A DNA stretch of 64,000 nt from Gilliamella sp. ESL0443 (GTDB lineage: Bacteria > Pseudomonadota > Gammaproteobacteria > Enterobacterales > Orbaceae). Shown here piece by piece: positions 9,006 to 19,003 of the stretch. A program made the position numbers and the translations under genes. Every line of letters begins with the position of its first letter. The first letter of the stretch is position 1. The notes under the pieces are model-generated. The model searched no databases. It worked only from the letters and a program-made list of their open reading frames with translations, and was not told the origin of the DNA. The DNA lies in assembly GCF_019469165.1 (NCBI RefSeq), contig NZ_CP048263.1, positions 1,054,001 to 1,118,000 on the forward strand, read 5' to 3'.

Positions 9006-10244
9006 TTAATAACTACTTAGCACTCGAGCCGGATCAATTTTATACGCTCTTCGAGCTGGGTAATAGCTGGCAATCAAACTTAATAACATTGCTGTAATAA
9101 ATACAATGACAACATCAAATAAATGAATTTCAGATGGTAAAAAATCAACAAAATAGATGTTGCTATTTAAGATTTTATGTCCCATCATCGACTCAAAAAC
9201 ACCCATTATGTTTGAAAGTTGCCATGAAACGATAACGCCAAGCACCACGCCAATCACACTACCAATCAAACCTGAAATTACACCATACCAAATAAAAATA
9301 CGTTTTATAAGATTATTGGTTGCGCCAAGTGTTTTAAGAATAGCGATATCTCGTTGCTTATCTTTAACTGCAATAACTAGCGTCGATACTATATTAAAAC
9401 AAGCAACGCCAATTACGACAATCATCGCTAAATACATAATTTGTCGAATCATTTGAATATCACGATACATAAATCCAAATGTACGTTCCCAACTATTAAA
9501 ATCGAGATTCTCTTCAAGATTCAACGTTGCCTGGCCAATAATATCACTAGCTTGATAAACATTATCTACATTGATCATCAATCCTGTGACACTGTCACCA
9601 ATATTGAGTAGCTTTTGTGAATCAGTTAAAGGTAATAAAGCCATATTGTTACTCAATGAACCACTAAGATCTAAAATACCATGTACTTGTAAACGAACTC
9701 GACGAGGTGGTTTAAGTTGTTCTGGATTGTTTGAAACCGGAATAAGCAAAGAAACCCACTGCCCTTCTTGAACTGCAAGTGATTTAGCTAAACCGGCACC
9801 TAAAATGATTTGTTGATTATCGGCTTTAAAATCTTGCCATTTATTATTAAGTACATAATTAGGTAATGCACTTATCTTCTTTTCTTGTTCTGGGTCAAGC
9901 CCTTGCACTTCAACCGCACCAAGCTTGCTACCATTTTCAATCAATCCCGTAAAACTAACAAACGGCATGGCAGATACAATACGTTTATTTTCTTGCAGTT
10001 CAGTTTGAATATGTTCCCAATTTTCCAAATTGCCCATATGAGAATAAACTTGTCCATGAGGCACGACCGATAAAACTCGATCATTCAATTCACGCTCAAA
10101 ACCATTCATGGCACTTAAGCCAATGATCAGCGCAGCAATACCTATAGCAATGCTCAGAGTTGAAATAATTGATATCAACGAAACCATACCGCTTTTACGG
10201 CGTCCTTTACGGAATTTTATGGCTGTGATTAATGATAAATTCAT
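9006..10244 (-). CDS. lolE: Lipoprotein-releasing ABC transporter permease LolE
   Basis: A 412-residue FtsX-type permease with one N-terminal membrane helix, a large periplasmic domain (about residues 50-260) and three C-terminal helices. It begins NLSLITAIKFRKGRRKSG and ends with YPARRAYKIDPARVLSSY, both typical of LolC/LolE. With LolC and two LolD subunits it extracts outer-membrane lipoproteins from the inner membrane and hands them to LolA. Third in lolC-lolD-lolE, 13 bp after lolD. Its coding sequence contains a perfect match to the MatP-binding consensus (9586-9598). Confidence 0.93.
   Translation of the reverse strand: MNLSLITAIKFRKGRRKSGMVSLISIISTLSIAIGIAALIIGLSAMNGFERELNDRVLSVVPHGQVYSHMGNLENWEHIQTELQENKRIVSAMPFVSFTGLIENGSKLGAVEVQGLDPEQEKKISALPNYVLNNKWQDFKADNQQIILGAGLAKSLAVQEGQWVSLLIPVSNNPEQLKPPRRVRLQVHGILDLSGSLSNNMALLPLTDSQKLLNIGDSVTGLMINVDNVYQASDIIGQATLNLEENLDFNSWERTFGFMYRDIQMIRQIMYLAMIVVIGVACFNIVSTLVIAVKDKQRDIAILKTLGATNNLIKRIFIWYGVISGLIGSVIGVVLGVIVSWQLSNIMGVFESMMGHKILNSNIYFVDFLPSEIHLFDVVIVFITAMLLSLIASYYPARRAYKIDPARVLSSY
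9586..9598. other. matS site (MatP binding), perfect consensus match
   Basis: GTGACACTGTCAC fits the E. coli matS consensus GTGACRNYGTCAC at all positions. The site is inside lolE. A MatP gene lies in the same window (41011-41475) with a well conserved DNA-binding half, so the consensus is likely to be shared. A chance match cannot be excluded from one site. Confidence 0.6.
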
Positions 10245-10257
10245 AATCCATTTACCT

Positions 10258-10950
10258 TTATTTCACCGAATGAGACAACTGCCCATCACTCATAATCAAT
10301 TGATGATCGAGTTGATTTGCTAAAGCGAGATCATGCGTCACCACTAAAAAAGCCGTACCATGTTCACGATTAAGTTTTATCAGTAACTCAAAAATTGAAT
10401 CAGCTGTTGATTTATCTAAGTTACCCGTTGGTTCATCAGCCATCACGAGTGCAGGATTATTAATCAACGCTCGTCCTATCGCAACGCGTTGACGTTCACC
10501 ACCTGATAGTTCAGATGGACGATGATTAGCACGTTTAACTAGATTTACCGACTCTAACATCGCCATAGCACGTTTTTTAGCTTCGCTAGGTGATGTGCCT
10601 CCAATCAACAAAGGCATTGCTACATTTTCAAGCGCAGTAAAGTCAGGCAATAGATGGTGGAACTGATATACAAATCCAATTTCTTGGTTACGCAAATGTG
10701 CTTTTTCTTGTTCTGATAAGCGATTCAGTTGTTGAGATTTAAATGTGATTTCACCTGAAGTTGGTTTGTCTAATCCACCAAGCAAATGCAACAAAGTACT
10801 TTTACCTGAGCCAGAGCTACCAATAATTGCCAGCAATGATTTAGGATAGATATCAAACGAGACATCTTTTAATACCTCGGTCACCATTTTGCCTTCTTTA
10901 TAGGTTTTATAGAGATTTTTAGCTGAAAGAAGTGGCTGTGAATTATTCAT
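10258..10950 (-). CDS. lolD: Lipoprotein-releasing ABC transporter ATPase LolD
   Basis: A 230-residue ABC ATPase. Walker A is GSSGSGKST, the signature is [15 protein letters not shown] and Walker B is [12 protein letters not shown], followed by the H-loop VVTHD. It powers LolCE-mediated release of lipoproteins. The frame extends further upstream, but the ATG at 10950 ([15 protein letters not shown]) gives the family length and overlaps the lolC stop by 8 bp, consistent with translational coupling. Confidence 0.95.
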   Translation of the reverse strand: MNNSQPLLSAKNLYKTYKEGKMVTEVLKDVSFDIYPKSLLAIIGSSGSGKSTLLHLLGGLDKPTSGEITFKSQQLNRLSEQEKAHLRNQEIGFVYQFHHLLPDFTALENVAMPLLIGGTSPSEAKKRAMAMLESVNLVKRANHRPSELSGGERQRVAIGRALINNPALVMADEPTGNLDKSTADSIFELLIKLNREHGTAFLVVTHDLALANQLDHQLIMSDGQLSHSVK

Positions 10951-12154
10951 AACGTAAAGCCTCGGCTGGTTGGATATTGGCTGCACGATATGCAGGATAA
11001 ATAGTTGAAATTAGCGATAACATAAGTAATCCGAAAATAATAAATATAATTTGTGCAGGTTCAACTAGCGTTGGTAATTCAATACCAGCAAAGGATAAAC
11101 CAAGCACCGACATCAACTCATTTAAATATGAGGCAAGTAACAAACCAATGGCGCTACCTAATAAAGTTCCAATGACACCTGAACTAGCACCTTGAATAAT
11201 AAAAATCAGCATAATCTTAAAGCGTGATAAACCCTGCGTTTTTAATATGGCCACCTCGCCTTGTTTTTCCATAACTAACAAGCTAAGCGAAGTAATAATG
11301 TTAAATGCCGCGACAATTACAATTAAACTAATCAACAGCCCCATCACATTTTTTTCCATCTTAATAGCTTGGAACAGCTCACCTCGTTTTGCTCGCCAAT
11401 CGGTAAACACCAAGTCTTCAGGTAATGGATTTTTTGTTACAGATGAAATTTCAAGTGGATGAGCTAAAAATAGACGCCAGCCACTAATATTATTAGCAGG
11501 ATAACGTAATAAATTTCTAGCATCAGTTTGATTGATATAAATTAACGCTTGATTGATATCATGATTAACGGAAAACAACCCGCTCACGGTAAATAAACGT
11601 TGGGAAGGAATACGCCCTACTGGTGTAATCTGACTGGCATCGGTGACCATCAAGCGAATCTTATCACCAACTATCACCCCTAATTGATCGGCTAACGTCT
11701 GCCCTAATATTACATTATAGCTACCCGCCTGTAAGGTATCGATTGAACCAGCATAAACATAATCTTCAATCGGATCGTGGTCGTCAACAGTAATCCCCAT
11801 TAAGGTGCTAACCGTGATACTTTGTTGGCTTTGTAAAACCACATCACCGGTAATAATCGGCGTTATCCGCTCAACACCTTGGATATTTTCAAATTGCGAT
11901 GAAGTGATAATACTAGAATCAATTTTACCTGTTTTAGAGGTAATTTGTGCTTGAGGAAAAAACTTTAAGATACTATTTTGCATCTGCTCTTCCAGCCCAT
12001 TCATTACCGACAATACCACAATTAAACCGATAGAACCAAGCATAATTCCAATCATAGATAGCCAGGAAACAAAGCGGCCAAAACCATCGTTTTTTTGCCC
12101 ATATACATAGCGTAAACCAATATAAAATACTAATGGACGAAATATCTTTGACAT
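10943..12154 (-). CDS. lolC: Lipoprotein-releasing ABC transporter permease LolC
   Basis: A 403-residue FtsX-type permease. The start at 12154 gives [19 protein letters not shown], matching E. coli LolC; the 30 extra codons of the longer frame are not family-like. The segment [20 protein letters not shown] is the first membrane helix, followed by a periplasmic domain that docks LolA and three C-terminal helices ending [20 protein letters not shown]. First gene of lolCDE, divergent from mfd with 144 bp between starts. Confidence 0.94.
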   Translation of the reverse strand: MSKIFRPLVFYIGLRYVYGQKNDGFGRFVSWLSMIGIMLGSIGLIVVLSVMNGLEEQMQNSILKFFPQAQITSKTGKIDSSIITSSQFENIQGVERITPIITGDVVLQSQQSITVSTLMGITVDDHDPIEDYVYAGSIDTLQAGSYNVILGQTLADQLGVIVGDKIRLMVTDASQITPVGRIPSQRLFTVSGLFSVNHDINQALIYINQTDARNLLRYPANNISGWRLFLAHPLEISSVTKNPLPEDLVFTDWRAKRGELFQAIKMEKNVMGLLISLIVIVAAFNIITSLSLLVMEKQGEVAILKTQGLSRFKIMLIFIIQGASSGVIGTLLGSAIGLLLASYLNELMSVLGLSFAGIELPTLVEPAQIIFIIFGLLMLSLISTIYPAYRAANIQPAEALRYE

Positions 12155-12298
12155 AATAGTTATTAAATACCTGAAGTTTTCAATCAACTTTTTAAATTTT
12201 AGTTGCTTATCATACAGGATTAAACAGTTATAGAAAACAACCATATAATTACGTTATAATATCACGATAACTTTGTCGCAATTATCTATTATTCCAAC

Positions 12299-15200
12299 AT
12301 GCCTAATAATATTTCTAGCATCATTCCTAAAAAATCAGGTGAAGTTAAACAAGTTGGTCAACTTGTCGGTTCTTCATTATCTCAATTTTGTGCGCAAGTC
12401 ATTGACGCACATGATGGTTTAGTGGTGATTGTTACAGATGATATGCAACAAACAACTCGTCTCCATGAAGAGCTAAAACAATTTTCACACTATCCGTCGA
12501 TCTTCTTCCCCGATTGGGAAACGCTTCCTTATGATAGCTTCTCACCGCACCAAGATATCGTGTCAGAACGATTATCTTGCCTTTATAATCTAGGGCATTT
12601 GACCAAAGGTGCATTAATCTTACCAATTAATACGCTTATGCAAAAAGTTTGCCCGCAGAACTATTTAGGTGGGCATGTCTTTATGATGAAAAAAGGCTTA
12701 GCCATAAGTCGGGAAAATCTACGCTTGCAACTTGAAAATGCGGGTTATCGTTCAGTTAGTCAAGTCATGGAACATGGTGAATATGCTACTCGCGGAGCAT
12801 TATTTGATATCTATCCGATGGGCAGTGAAAGTCCTTACCGCATTGATTTCTTTGATGATGAAATAGACAGCATTCGTACCTTTGATGTCGAAACTCAACG
12901 GACTCTCGATGAAATTACCGAAATTCAACTACTACCTGCTCATGAGTTTCCTTTTGATAAAACATCAATAGAATTGTTTAGAAGCCAATGGCGAGAGAGA
13001 TTTGAAGTAAGGTTAGATCCTGAAAGTATCTACCAACAAGTCAGTAAAAATATTTTACCAACCGGTATTGAGTATTGGCAGGCATTATTCTTTACTGAAC
13101 CGCTCACGCCACTATTTAGCTATTTTTTATCTAATACACTGATCATTAACACTGCTAACATCGAACAGTTTGCTAATAAATATTGGCAAGATATTACTCA
13201 GCGTTATGAGAGCCGAAAAGTCGATCCTATGCGACCGCTTTTAGAACCAACAATTATTTGGTCAAAAACCGATGAAATCTTTGCTCATTTCAAACACTAT
13301 CCACGAATTACGGTTTCACGCGCTCAAATCACTGAATCGAACAAAAGTATTAATTTACCATTTAGTTTACTGCCTGAAATAGCTATACAGATTCAGCAGA
13401 AAAATCCCTATTCACATTTTGAACAATTTACTCAAAATTTTAATGGCAGGATTATTTTTTCAGTCGAATCGGAAGGTCGAAAAGATGCATTGCTAGAAAT
13501 ATTAGGCCGTATAAGAATACATCCAACCACCATCACTCAACTTAGCCAACAATCGGATAACCGTTATTGTTTAATGATTGGTGCTAGCGAACAAGGTTTT
13601 ATCGATCATCAACAAAATTTGGCCTTTATTACTGAAAACGAATTATTGGGCCGTCGAGTTATTCGCCGTAAGAAAGAGAGCAAGCAGGCAATTAATACTG
13701 ACAGTTTAATCCGTAGTTTAGCAGAATTAACACCAGGTAAGCCTGTTGTACATCTTGAGCATGGTGTTGGTCGCTACGCTGGTTTAACCACATTAGAAAC
13801 AGGTGGTATTACTGCTGAATACCTTATTTTACTTTATGCCAATGATACTAAACTCTATGTACCCGTTTCATCGCTAAATTTAATTAGCCGTTATTCAGGT
13901 GGTGATGAAGAAAATGCTCCACTCAATAAATTAGGAACTGATGCATGGAGTAAAGCTAGACAAAAAGCTGCCGAAAAAGTACGAGATGTTGCAGCTGAAT
14001 TGTTAGATATTTATGCTGAACGCGAAAGTAAGCCAGGCTTCGAATTCAAACAAGATCGTGAACAATACGAGCTGTTTTGCCAAGCTTTTCCTTACCAAGA
14101 AACGGAAGATCAGCAAAATGCCATTGGTGCTGTTATTGGTGACATGTGCTCACCTTATGCTATGGACCGATTAGTTTGTGGTGATGTTGGTTTTGGTAAA
14201 ACCGAAGTGGCAATTCGTGCTGCATTTTTAGCGGTGATAAATCATAAACAAACCGCAGTTTTAGTCCCGACTACTTTACTTGCACAGCAACATTATGAAA
14301 GTTTTTGTGATAGATTTGCCAATTGGCCAATACGCATCGAAAGTTTGTCACGATTTAAAACCGCTAAACAGCAACAAGCTATAATTCAAGAACTCGCTGA
14401 AGGTAAAATCGATATTGTTATTGGCACCCATAAACTTTTACAAGAAGATGTAAAATGGAAAGATTTAGGGCTTTTAATTGTTGATGAAGAACATCGCTTT
14501 GGTGTTCGCCAAAAAGAGCGTATTAAAGCGATGCGAGCCAATATCGACATATTAACCTTAACGGCTACCCCTATTCCTCGAACGCTAAATATGGCAATGA
14601 GTGGTATGCGTGATCTCTCAATTATCGCTACACCACCTGCTCGCCGATTAGCGGTAAAAACCTTTCTTCGAGAATATGATAACTTAGTTATTCGTGAAGC
14701 CATCTTGCGTGAAATTTTGCGTGGTGGTCAAATTTATTACTTACACAATGACGTATCAGATATTGAAAATGTGGCTGAAAAGTTAGCTGAATTGGTACCT
14801 GAAGCACGAATTGCAGTTGGTCATGGGCAGATGCATGAACGCGATTTAGAGCGCGTAATGAATGACTTTCATCATCAACGATTCAACTTATTGGTGTGTA
14901 CTACCATTGTCGAAACCGGAATCGACATCCCTAATGCCAACACCATTATTATTGAAAGAGCCGATAAATTTGGTTTAGCACAATTACATCAATTGCGTGG
15001 TCGAGTTGGACGCTCATATCACCAAGCTTACGCTTATTTATTAACACCACACCCTAAATTACTAAGTAAAGATGCTAAAAAACGTCTTGATGCTATCGCT
15101 ACATTAGAGGACTTAGGTGCTGGTTTTGCTTTAGCTACACATGATCTTGAAATCCGTGGTGCAGGCGAATTATTAGGCAGTGATCAAAGTGGGCAGATTG

Positions 15201-15748
15201 AAACAATTGGTTTTAACCTTTATATCGAATTACTTGATGATGCCGTTAAATCTCTTAAGGAAGGCAAAGAACCGACTCTTGAATCATTACTCAATAATCA
15301 ACAGACCGAAGTTGAGTTACGATTACCAACGTTGATTCCTGATGATTTCATCCCCGATGTCAATACTCGATTGTCACTATATAAGCGAATTGCAAGTATC
15401 GAAAGTTTAGATGAATTAACCGATATTCAAGTCGAAATGCGCGATCGCTTTGGTCAGCTACCTGATCCGGTACTTTTTTTATTAGAAACAACGAAAATCC
15501 GTTATCAAGCACAAAAATTAGGTATTACAAAAATTGAATTTGGTGAAAAAGGTGGTTTTATTGAGTTTGGATCTAACAACAAAATTTCAGTTGATTATTT
15601 AATTGAAACAATTCAAAAATCACCAAAAAATTATCGCTTGGAAGGAACAAATCGATTAAAATTACTCAAAGCTGATTTAGAGCGCATTGAACGCATTGAT
15701 TATATTAAAAGTTTATTAGCTGATTTTGCTGAACATCAAGAAAAATAG
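12299..15748 (+). CDS. mfd: Transcription-repair coupling factor Mfd
   Basis: A 1149-residue protein, full family length. It displaces RNA polymerase stalled at lesions and recruits UvrA. The N-terminal UvrB-like region reads YPSIFFPDWETLPYD. The RNA polymerase-interacting CarD-like domain begins near residue 475 (PVVHLEHGVGRYAGL). The RecG-like motor has Walker A GDVGFGKTE near 628, the DEEH box near 728, and TATPIPRTLNMAMSGMRDLS. The C-terminal autoinhibitory domain starts near 1000 (LRLPTLIPDDFIPDVNTRLS). The ATG at 12299 has only a weak ribosome-binding site. The YdgA-like pair follows 25 bp downstream. Confidence 0.97.
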   Translation: MPNNISSIIPKKSGEVKQVGQLVGSSLSQFCAQVIDAHDGLVVIVTDDMQQTTRLHEELKQFSHYPSIFFPDWETLPYDSFSPHQDIVSERLSCLYNLGHLTKGALILPINTLMQKVCPQNYLGGHVFMMKKGLAISRENLRLQLENAGYRSVSQVMEHGEYATRGALFDIYPMGSESPYRIDFFDDEIDSIRTFDVETQRTLDEITEIQLLPAHEFPFDKTSIELFRSQWRERFEVRLDPESIYQQVSKNILPTGIEYWQALFFTEPLTPLFSYFLSNTLIINTANIEQFANKYWQDITQRYESRKVDPMRPLLEPTIIWSKTDEIFAHFKHYPRITVSRAQITESNKSINLPFSLLPEIAIQIQQKNPYSHFEQFTQNFNGRIIFSVESEGRKDALLEILGRIRIHPTTITQLSQQSDNRYCLMIGASEQGFIDHQQNLAFITENELLGRRVIRRKKESKQAINTDSLIRSLAELTPGKPVVHLEHGVGRYAGLTTLETGGITAEYLILLYANDTKLYVPVSSLNLISRYSGGDEENAPLNKLGTDAWSKARQKAAEKVRDVAAELLDIYAERESKPGFEFKQDREQYELFCQAFPYQETEDQQNAIGAVIGDMCSPYAMDRLVCGDVGFGKTEVAIRAAFLAVINHKQTAVLVPTTLLAQQHYESFCDRFANWPIRIESLSRFKTAKQQQAIIQELAEGKIDIVIGTHKLLQEDVKWKDLGLLIVDEEHRFGVRQKERIKAMRANIDILTLTATPIPRTLNMAMSGMRDLSIIATPPARRLAVKTFLREYDNLVIREAILREILRGGQIYYLHNDVSDIENVAEKLAELVPEARIAVGHGQMHERDLERVMNDFHHQRFNLLVCTTIVETGIDIPNANTIIIERADKFGLAQLHQLRGRVGRSYHQAYAYLLTPHPKLLSKDAKKRLDAIATLEDLGAGFALATHDLEIRGAGELLGSDQSGQIETIGFNLYIELLDDAVKSLKEGKEPTLESLLNNQQTEVELRLPTLIPDDFIPDVNTRLSLYKRIASIESLDELTDIQVEMRDRFGQLPDPVLFLLETTKIRYQAQKLGITKIEFGEKGGFIEFGSNNKISVDYLIETIQKSPKNYRLEGTNRLKLLKADLERIERIDYIKSLLADFAEHQEK

Positions 15749-15773
15749 CTCGAAATATACAGGAACATAAGAA

Positions 15774-17306
15774 TTGAAAAAAACAATATTAACTATTATT
15801 ACTATTGCTATATTAACCATTATTACTATTGCTATATTAGGCTATATTTGTATAGCATGGCATACAGGTATCGTAATAGAAAAGGAACTATACAATACGT
15901 TACCCGAAACCGTTGCAAAATTTAACAATGCGCAAAATATCTTTAAGTTAAACATTTCCCATTCTAATCATGAAAGACATCTGTTTTCAACCAAAACACA
16001 CATCTATATGACGTTAACACCCAAAGATGGAAGTTCAGAGGATGTATTAACGTTAGCTGATAAAGATTTTACTATTCATCATGGACCATTCCCAATTGCA
16101 GCTTTAAAACAAGGTATATTTTCACCACAACAGGCTTGGATTGATTATGAAATCAGCCAAGAAGCTAAATCTGCGTTATGGGAAGCTATGGGAAATCAAC
16201 CATTTATTACTGGCTACATTAGTTTGGATTATAGTAATAATCTGATCATGAAACTTTTTAGTCGAAAATTTAGTGAAAAAAGGGAGTTCGAAACTAATAT
16301 TAATCTTGAATACGAATTAGGTAATGGTAGTTTTACATTTATTAGTAATAATGATTCCCCTATACCTTCGATAACGCTGGATTTAGATAGATTTCACACC
16401 AAAAAAGCTAATGTATATTTCACTTTAGATAAGCTTCACATTGAGTTTGCTGGCGAAAAACAATCAACAAATACTCATTATTTATTGAGTTTAGATTCTT
16501 TAAATACAAATCTAAGAGATGCTTTTTTCAATCCTGATTATGACTTTACTAAGTCCGATAATGACACTTTCTTAATAAACAATCTAAAAGTAGATAGCAC
16601 TATTGATTCCAATAATCAAAATATAACCTTACAAGCTAACCTCGATAAGTTTACCTTAATTCCTGAGTCAGACGATAAACGACCTGCTATAAAAGTAAAT
16701 AAAATTTCAGTCAATCAGAAAGTTAATTTTGGTGATAGCCGTACTCTAAATGGCTTTTTTAGCGGTAGTATTGATTCGATCTTATATGGACAACAAGAGT
16801 TAGGAAAAGCAGAAATAAATATTGATTATCAAGGGTTAGATAAGGCGGAATTTGGTGCAGCGTTTATCGATGAAGATACTCAATATAATCAACCTATCAA
16901 TAGTCGATTTGAGTTAAAAAAATTAAATTTACATAATGATAATGGTGACATCAATATCAAAGGTTTACTTGATGTTACTAATCTTAATAAAATTTATATA
17001 ATTAACGATCCGTTAGATAACATCAATAACTTTACATTACACGTGAACGCCCCACTTAACGTACTAGCGCGTACATTTGCTCAATATTATTCTCCTAATA
17101 ATAGTGGTATAACAGAGGATCAATTTAATAAATCTAAAAAAATAGTCCAAGACATATTGGCACATATGTCTAATGATTCGCCATTATTTACCTTTAGTAA
17201 AGACGGAGAGCAAGGTTTATTTATTGATATACTTCAAGATAGCAATGATGTTAATATTAATGGAAAAATTTATAATAAAAGTGATGTATTGGAACTATTA
17301 AAATAA
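15774..17306 (+). CDS. YdgA-family DUF945 protein (paralog 1)
   Basis: A 510-residue protein starting at a TTG codon preceded by AGGAACATAAGAA. It has one N-terminal membrane helix followed by GYICIAWHTGIVIEKEL and a long beta-rich extracytoplasmic domain, the DUF945/YdgA architecture. The conserved block HHGPFPIAALKQGIFSPQQAW recurs almost unchanged in the next gene, showing tandem duplication. E. coli YdgA is an inner-membrane-anchored periplasmic protein of unclear role. Odd feature: the membrane helix contains an in-frame 24-bp tandem duplication giving ILTIITIA twice. At 25 bp after mfd it may be read from the same transcript. Confidence 0.8.
   Translation: MKKTILTIITIAILTIITIAILGYICIAWHTGIVIEKELYNTLPETVAKFNNAQNIFKLNISHSNHERHLFSTKTHIYMTLTPKDGSSEDVLTLADKDFTIHHGPFPIAALKQGIFSPQQAWIDYEISQEAKSALWEAMGNQPFITGYISLDYSNNLIMKLFSRKFSEKREFETNINLEYELGNGSFTFISNNDSPIPSITLDLDRFHTKKANVYFTLDKLHIEFAGEKQSTNTHYLLSLDSLNTNLRDAFFNPDYDFTKSDNDTFLINNLKVDSTIDSNNQNITLQANLDKFTLIPESDDKRPAIKVNKISVNQKVNFGDSRTLNGFFSGSIDSILYGQQELGKAEINIDYQGLDKAEFGAAFIDEDTQYNQPINSRFELKKLNLHNDNGDINIKGLLDVTNLNKIYIINDPLDNINNFTLHVNAPLNVLARTFAQYYSPNNSGITEDQFNKSKKIVQDILAHMSNDSPLFTFSKDGEQGLFIDILQDSNDVNINGKIYNKSDVLELLK
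15786..15833 (+). repeat. 24-bp tandem duplication inside a membrane-anchor codon run
   Basis: Two 24-bp units (15786-15809 and 15810-15833) differ at one base (ACT/ACC). Each encodes ILTIITIA, lengthening the N-terminal hydrophobic helix of the DUF945 protein by eight residues compared with its paralog. Confidence 0.9.
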
Positions 17307-17410
17307 TAATGAATTAAAACCCAATTAGTCTTAAACCCGAAGTAAAAAGCAGTAAAAATTATTAATTTTAGAAAAGTAACTAACAAGTAATAGAAATTAA
17401 GAGAGTAAAA

Positions 17411-18790
17411 ATGAAGAAAACAAAATTAGCAGTTGGTGTTATTGCAATATTAGGTTTGGGGTATGTTGGTACTGCATGGTATACCGGAAATGTAATTGAA
17501 AATGGTCTTGATGGCACATTAAAAAATTTAACCCAAAAAGTTAATAGTTTACAAGATAATTTTAATGTACAAATCACGCATACAAATGACGAAAAAAGCC
17601 TTTTCTCAACTAAAACACACATAAAAATAGCTGTAATTAAGGACTCAAAAACAGTTGTATTATACGATGATGATGTGATTATTCATCATGGTCCTTTTCC
17701 AATTGAAGCGTTAAAAAATGGCGTATTCACACCACAACAAGCTTGGGTTGAATTTCAAAATAGTGAACAATTTAATCCTGATTTATGGAAAAAAGCGGGC
17801 AATCAGCCATTTATGAAAGGTCATATAAGCCTGTCTTACTCTGACTTCATAGACTATAACATATCAACTCAACCAATTGTACTTGATTTGAAAGATATCG
17901 GAGTTGAAGATGCTGATGGTAAACTTGATCTTGGTGAGATAAATTGGCGTGCTTCAGGAAACATTAATTTTGTTGCCCCATCAATTTCGATTGAAGCAAG
18001 TAAAATTAATTATCAACATGATGCAGATAATCAATTAAAAATAACCAATTTAAAAGTTGTTAACGATGCAGATTTTCAAAATAAATATACTTTAAATGCT
18101 AGCGTTGATGATTTCTATTTTAATTTTGAATCGGCCAGAGATACACCAGAAATTTCTCTGAAAAATTTAGCTTGGAATTATGTGTTAGAAGCAAAAGAGA
18201 GTGGCTTAAATGGTGATTTTGCATTCAAGATTGGTTCATTTAAATATGGTAAACAAGACATAGGTAATGGTTCGTTTGAATTTGATTTTGAAGGATTAGA
18301 TAAATCTTTTTTAGAAATTTACCCAGAAGCAGCGCCGTTTTTAGCTAAAATTAAACATAGTTCACCTAATACCAAAATAAACATCAAAAAAGTCAATTGG
18401 CACAATGCAGTCGGTGATTTTAACTACAGCGCATTTTTTGATGTTTCTGATTTCACTATAATGTCAAGTTTCAGATTGGCTCAAAATATCGATCAACTTA
18501 ACCAATTTAAAGTAAATCTTGATGCACCATACAAAGTTATAGCACGTATTAAGACTCAATTTGATAATCCAGAAAATGAAAATATTTCTGAACAACAATT
18601 TGAGTCTGATGCTAAACAAATGCAATTCATCGTTGAAAGATCTTTCAATAGATCTCCATATCCAGCAATTTTATTTAAAAAAGGAGATGTGGAAGGTATA
18701 TTCACTGAAATTGAATACACTAAACAAAGTGGTCAATTCAACCTTAATGGCAAAAAAATGAGTTTTCAAGAGCTTCAAAACCATTTTTAA
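17411..18790 (+). CDS. YdgA-family DUF945 protein (paralog 2)
   Basis: A 459-residue paralog of the preceding protein. The N-terminus is MKKTKLAVGVIAILGLGYVG, a single membrane anchor without the duplication seen in paralog 1, followed by TAWYTGNVIENGL. The HHGPFPIEALKNGVFTPQQAW block near residues 95-115 is shared. The rest is predicted to be a beta-rich periplasmic domain. It has its own ribosome-binding site (AAGAGAG at ~17399) and sits 104 bp after paralog 1. A hairpin follows at 18815. Function unknown beyond family membership. Confidence 0.82.
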   Translation: MKKTKLAVGVIAILGLGYVGTAWYTGNVIENGLDGTLKNLTQKVNSLQDNFNVQITHTNDEKSLFSTKTHIKIAVIKDSKTVVLYDDDVIIHHGPFPIEALKNGVFTPQQAWVEFQNSEQFNPDLWKKAGNQPFMKGHISLSYSDFIDYNISTQPIVLDLKDIGVEDADGKLDLGEINWRASGNINFVAPSISIEASKINYQHDADNQLKITNLKVVNDADFQNKYTLNASVDDFYFNFESARDTPEISLKNLAWNYVLEAKESGLNGDFAFKIGSFKYGKQDIGNGSFEFDFEGLDKSFLEIYPEAAPFLAKIKHSSPNTKINIKKVNWHNAVGDFNYSAFFDVSDFTIMSSFRLAQNIDQLNQFKVNLDAPYKVIARIKTQFDNPENENISEQQFESDAKQMQFIVERSFNRSPYPAILFKKGDVEGIFTEIEYTKQSGQFNLNGKKMSFQELQNHF

Positions 18791-18814
18791 AAGTTAAACT
18801 CTTTATCACTAATT

Positions 18815-18839
18815 TATCCCGCCACCTTTTGGCGGGATA
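18815..18839 (+). terminator. Hairpin after DUF945 pair, probable terminator
   Basis: TATCCCGCCA-CCTTT-TGGCGGGATA is a perfect 10-bp stem with a 5-nt loop, 24 bp after the stop codon. A U tract is missing on the 3' side (GCTTCAATAA), so it may act as an RNA-stabilising stem rather than an efficient intrinsic terminator. Confidence 0.6.
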
Positions 18840-18878
18840 GCTTCAATAAACAATTTATTTGTAAATCCGATACATATT

Positions 18879-18899
18879 ATTTGATTAGTTATATCAAAT
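18879..18899. promoter_or_regulatory. Inverted repeat upstream of mmuP
   Basis: ATTTGAT-N7-ATCAAAT, a perfect 7-bp inverted repeat, lies about 105 bp before mmuP. No MetJ-type AGACGTCT box was found nearby, so control by a different regulator is possible. AT-rich palindromes arise easily by chance. Confidence 0.3.
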
Positions 18900-19003
18900 C
18901 ACAAAATGAAGTATTTGTTTAAACAATGATAGATGAATATTTAAATCATAATTCAACTTACTTAGAATTATGAATTCTTTTACTTTAACTGAAAATAAAT
19001 TTT

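Noticed and set aside
12232-12260. TATAAT at 12255 as the mfd promoter.
   Set aside because: No acceptable -35 element at the right spacing; AT-rich DNA gives such hexamers often.
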